Shown here piece by piece: positions 63,813 to 64,000 of a DNA stretch of 64,000 nucleotides (the first letter of the stretch is position 1; the number at the start of each line of letters is the position of its first letter). A program made the translations under genes and the position numbers. This DNA comes from Chryseobacterium artocarpi. GTDB taxonomy: Bacteria; Bacteroidota; Bacteroidia; Flavobacteriales; Weeksellaceae. Location: NCBI RefSeq assembly GCF_001684975.1, contig NZ_MAYH01000023.1, positions 682,001-746,000 of the forward strand, read 5' to 3'. A model generated the notes under the pieces. The model had not been told where the DNA came from. It saw only the letters and a program-made list of their open reading frames with translations, and did not search any database.

Positions 63813-64000
63813 CTATTGAACATTGAATCTTTGGGTTTGAAAATTCTCGGTGGAAATTCCATGCTTTTCAAAATCAGCTGTAATGATCTCTTTCAGCTTT
63901 TCAAATCGCTCTATAGGTATTCCATCCAGATCTTTGGCTGCCAAATAAAAAAATGTTCCTTTATAAAGAGAAAGAATAGAACGGATTGATGCGTAGTTCA
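63813..64000 (-). CDS. C-terminal end of a hypothetical protein (cut by window edge)
   Basis: A frame open from the window edge to a stop at 63813-63815 (minus strand, codons from 63998) gives at least 61 residues: SILSLYKGTFFYLAAKDLDG, then RFEKLKEIITADFEKHGI. The base composition and residue mix look coding and amphipathic. The start lies beyond the window. Family not recognised. Confidence 0.55.
   Translation of the reverse strand, partial: NYASIRSILSLYKGTFFYLAAKDLDGIPIERFEKLKEIITADFEKHGISTENFQTQRFNVQ

Overview
The window is AT-rich DNA of a Bacteroidota bacterium, most likely a Chryseobacterium-like flavobacterium (Weeksellaceae). This rests on five things: SusC/SusD outer-membrane uptake genes with an ECF sigma/FecR pair, three type IX secretion (T9SS) cargo proteins with type A and type B sorting domains, a bifunctional DAHP synthase/chorismate mutase, an alpha-oxoamine synthase, and several Bacteroidota-type promoters (TAnnTTTG at -7). 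No rRNA, tRNA, CRISPR array, integrase or intact insertion sequence was seen. The genus is an inference from gene content, not proven.

Layout. 0-9 kb: a secreted GH29 fucosidase, then minus-strand housekeeping genes (ndk, rsgA, DAHP synthase/chorismate mutase, dnaX, a TetR regulator with a sphingolipid-type oxoamine synthase). 9.6-20.9 kb: regulators and small envelope genes (a single-domain AraC protein, a beta-propeller histidine kinase with its response regulator, an MFS exporter, a Crp-like regulator with a porin-like protein and a DoxX protein, PhzF, AraC). 21.2-33.5 kb: a molybdenum cofactor and formate dehydrogenase-like island. moaA-moeA-moaC-mobA-moeB(rhodanese) run rightward and converge on a leftward ten-gene series (TSUP transporter, moaD, moaE, fdhD, a small unknown protein, fdhF/ydeP-type oxidoreductase, a secreted molybdopterin-type domain, bestrophin, DUF488, DUF2945). 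No mogA/moaB is present. 33.7-35.3 kb: Dyp peroxidase and a DUF1062 protein. 36.1-43.7 kb: a leftward SusCD locus with FecR, an ECF sigma factor and a secreted histidine phosphatase, which looks like a regulated phosphate-ester (phytate-like) uptake system. 44-50 kb: YcxB-like protein, AraC plus MFS, and two TPR receptors, only one of which has a DNA-binding domain. 50.4-59.2 kb: three large T9SS-secreted surface proteins. 59.3-64 kb: small envelope proteins, a PIF1/RecD-like helicase, an erythromycin esterase-like protein and the end of one further gene.

Most notable signals beyond ordinary genes: (1) dnaX is interrupted by an A11 slippery run, with the tau-like extension in the -1 frame and a hairpin just downstream, so programmed slippage is likely; (2) two near-identical ECF-type promoter sites precede the phosphatase gene and fecR, tying them to the local sigma factor; (3) three candidate small RNAs have a promoter-like box and an intrinsic terminator: one behind a sigma-54-like -24/-12 element (2518-2590), one upstream of the single-domain AraC gene (10101-10200), and one antisense to the susC leader (40724-40796); (4) a modular palindromic intergenic repeat occurs at six places between 18.8 and 35.9 kb, concentrated around the molybdenum island.
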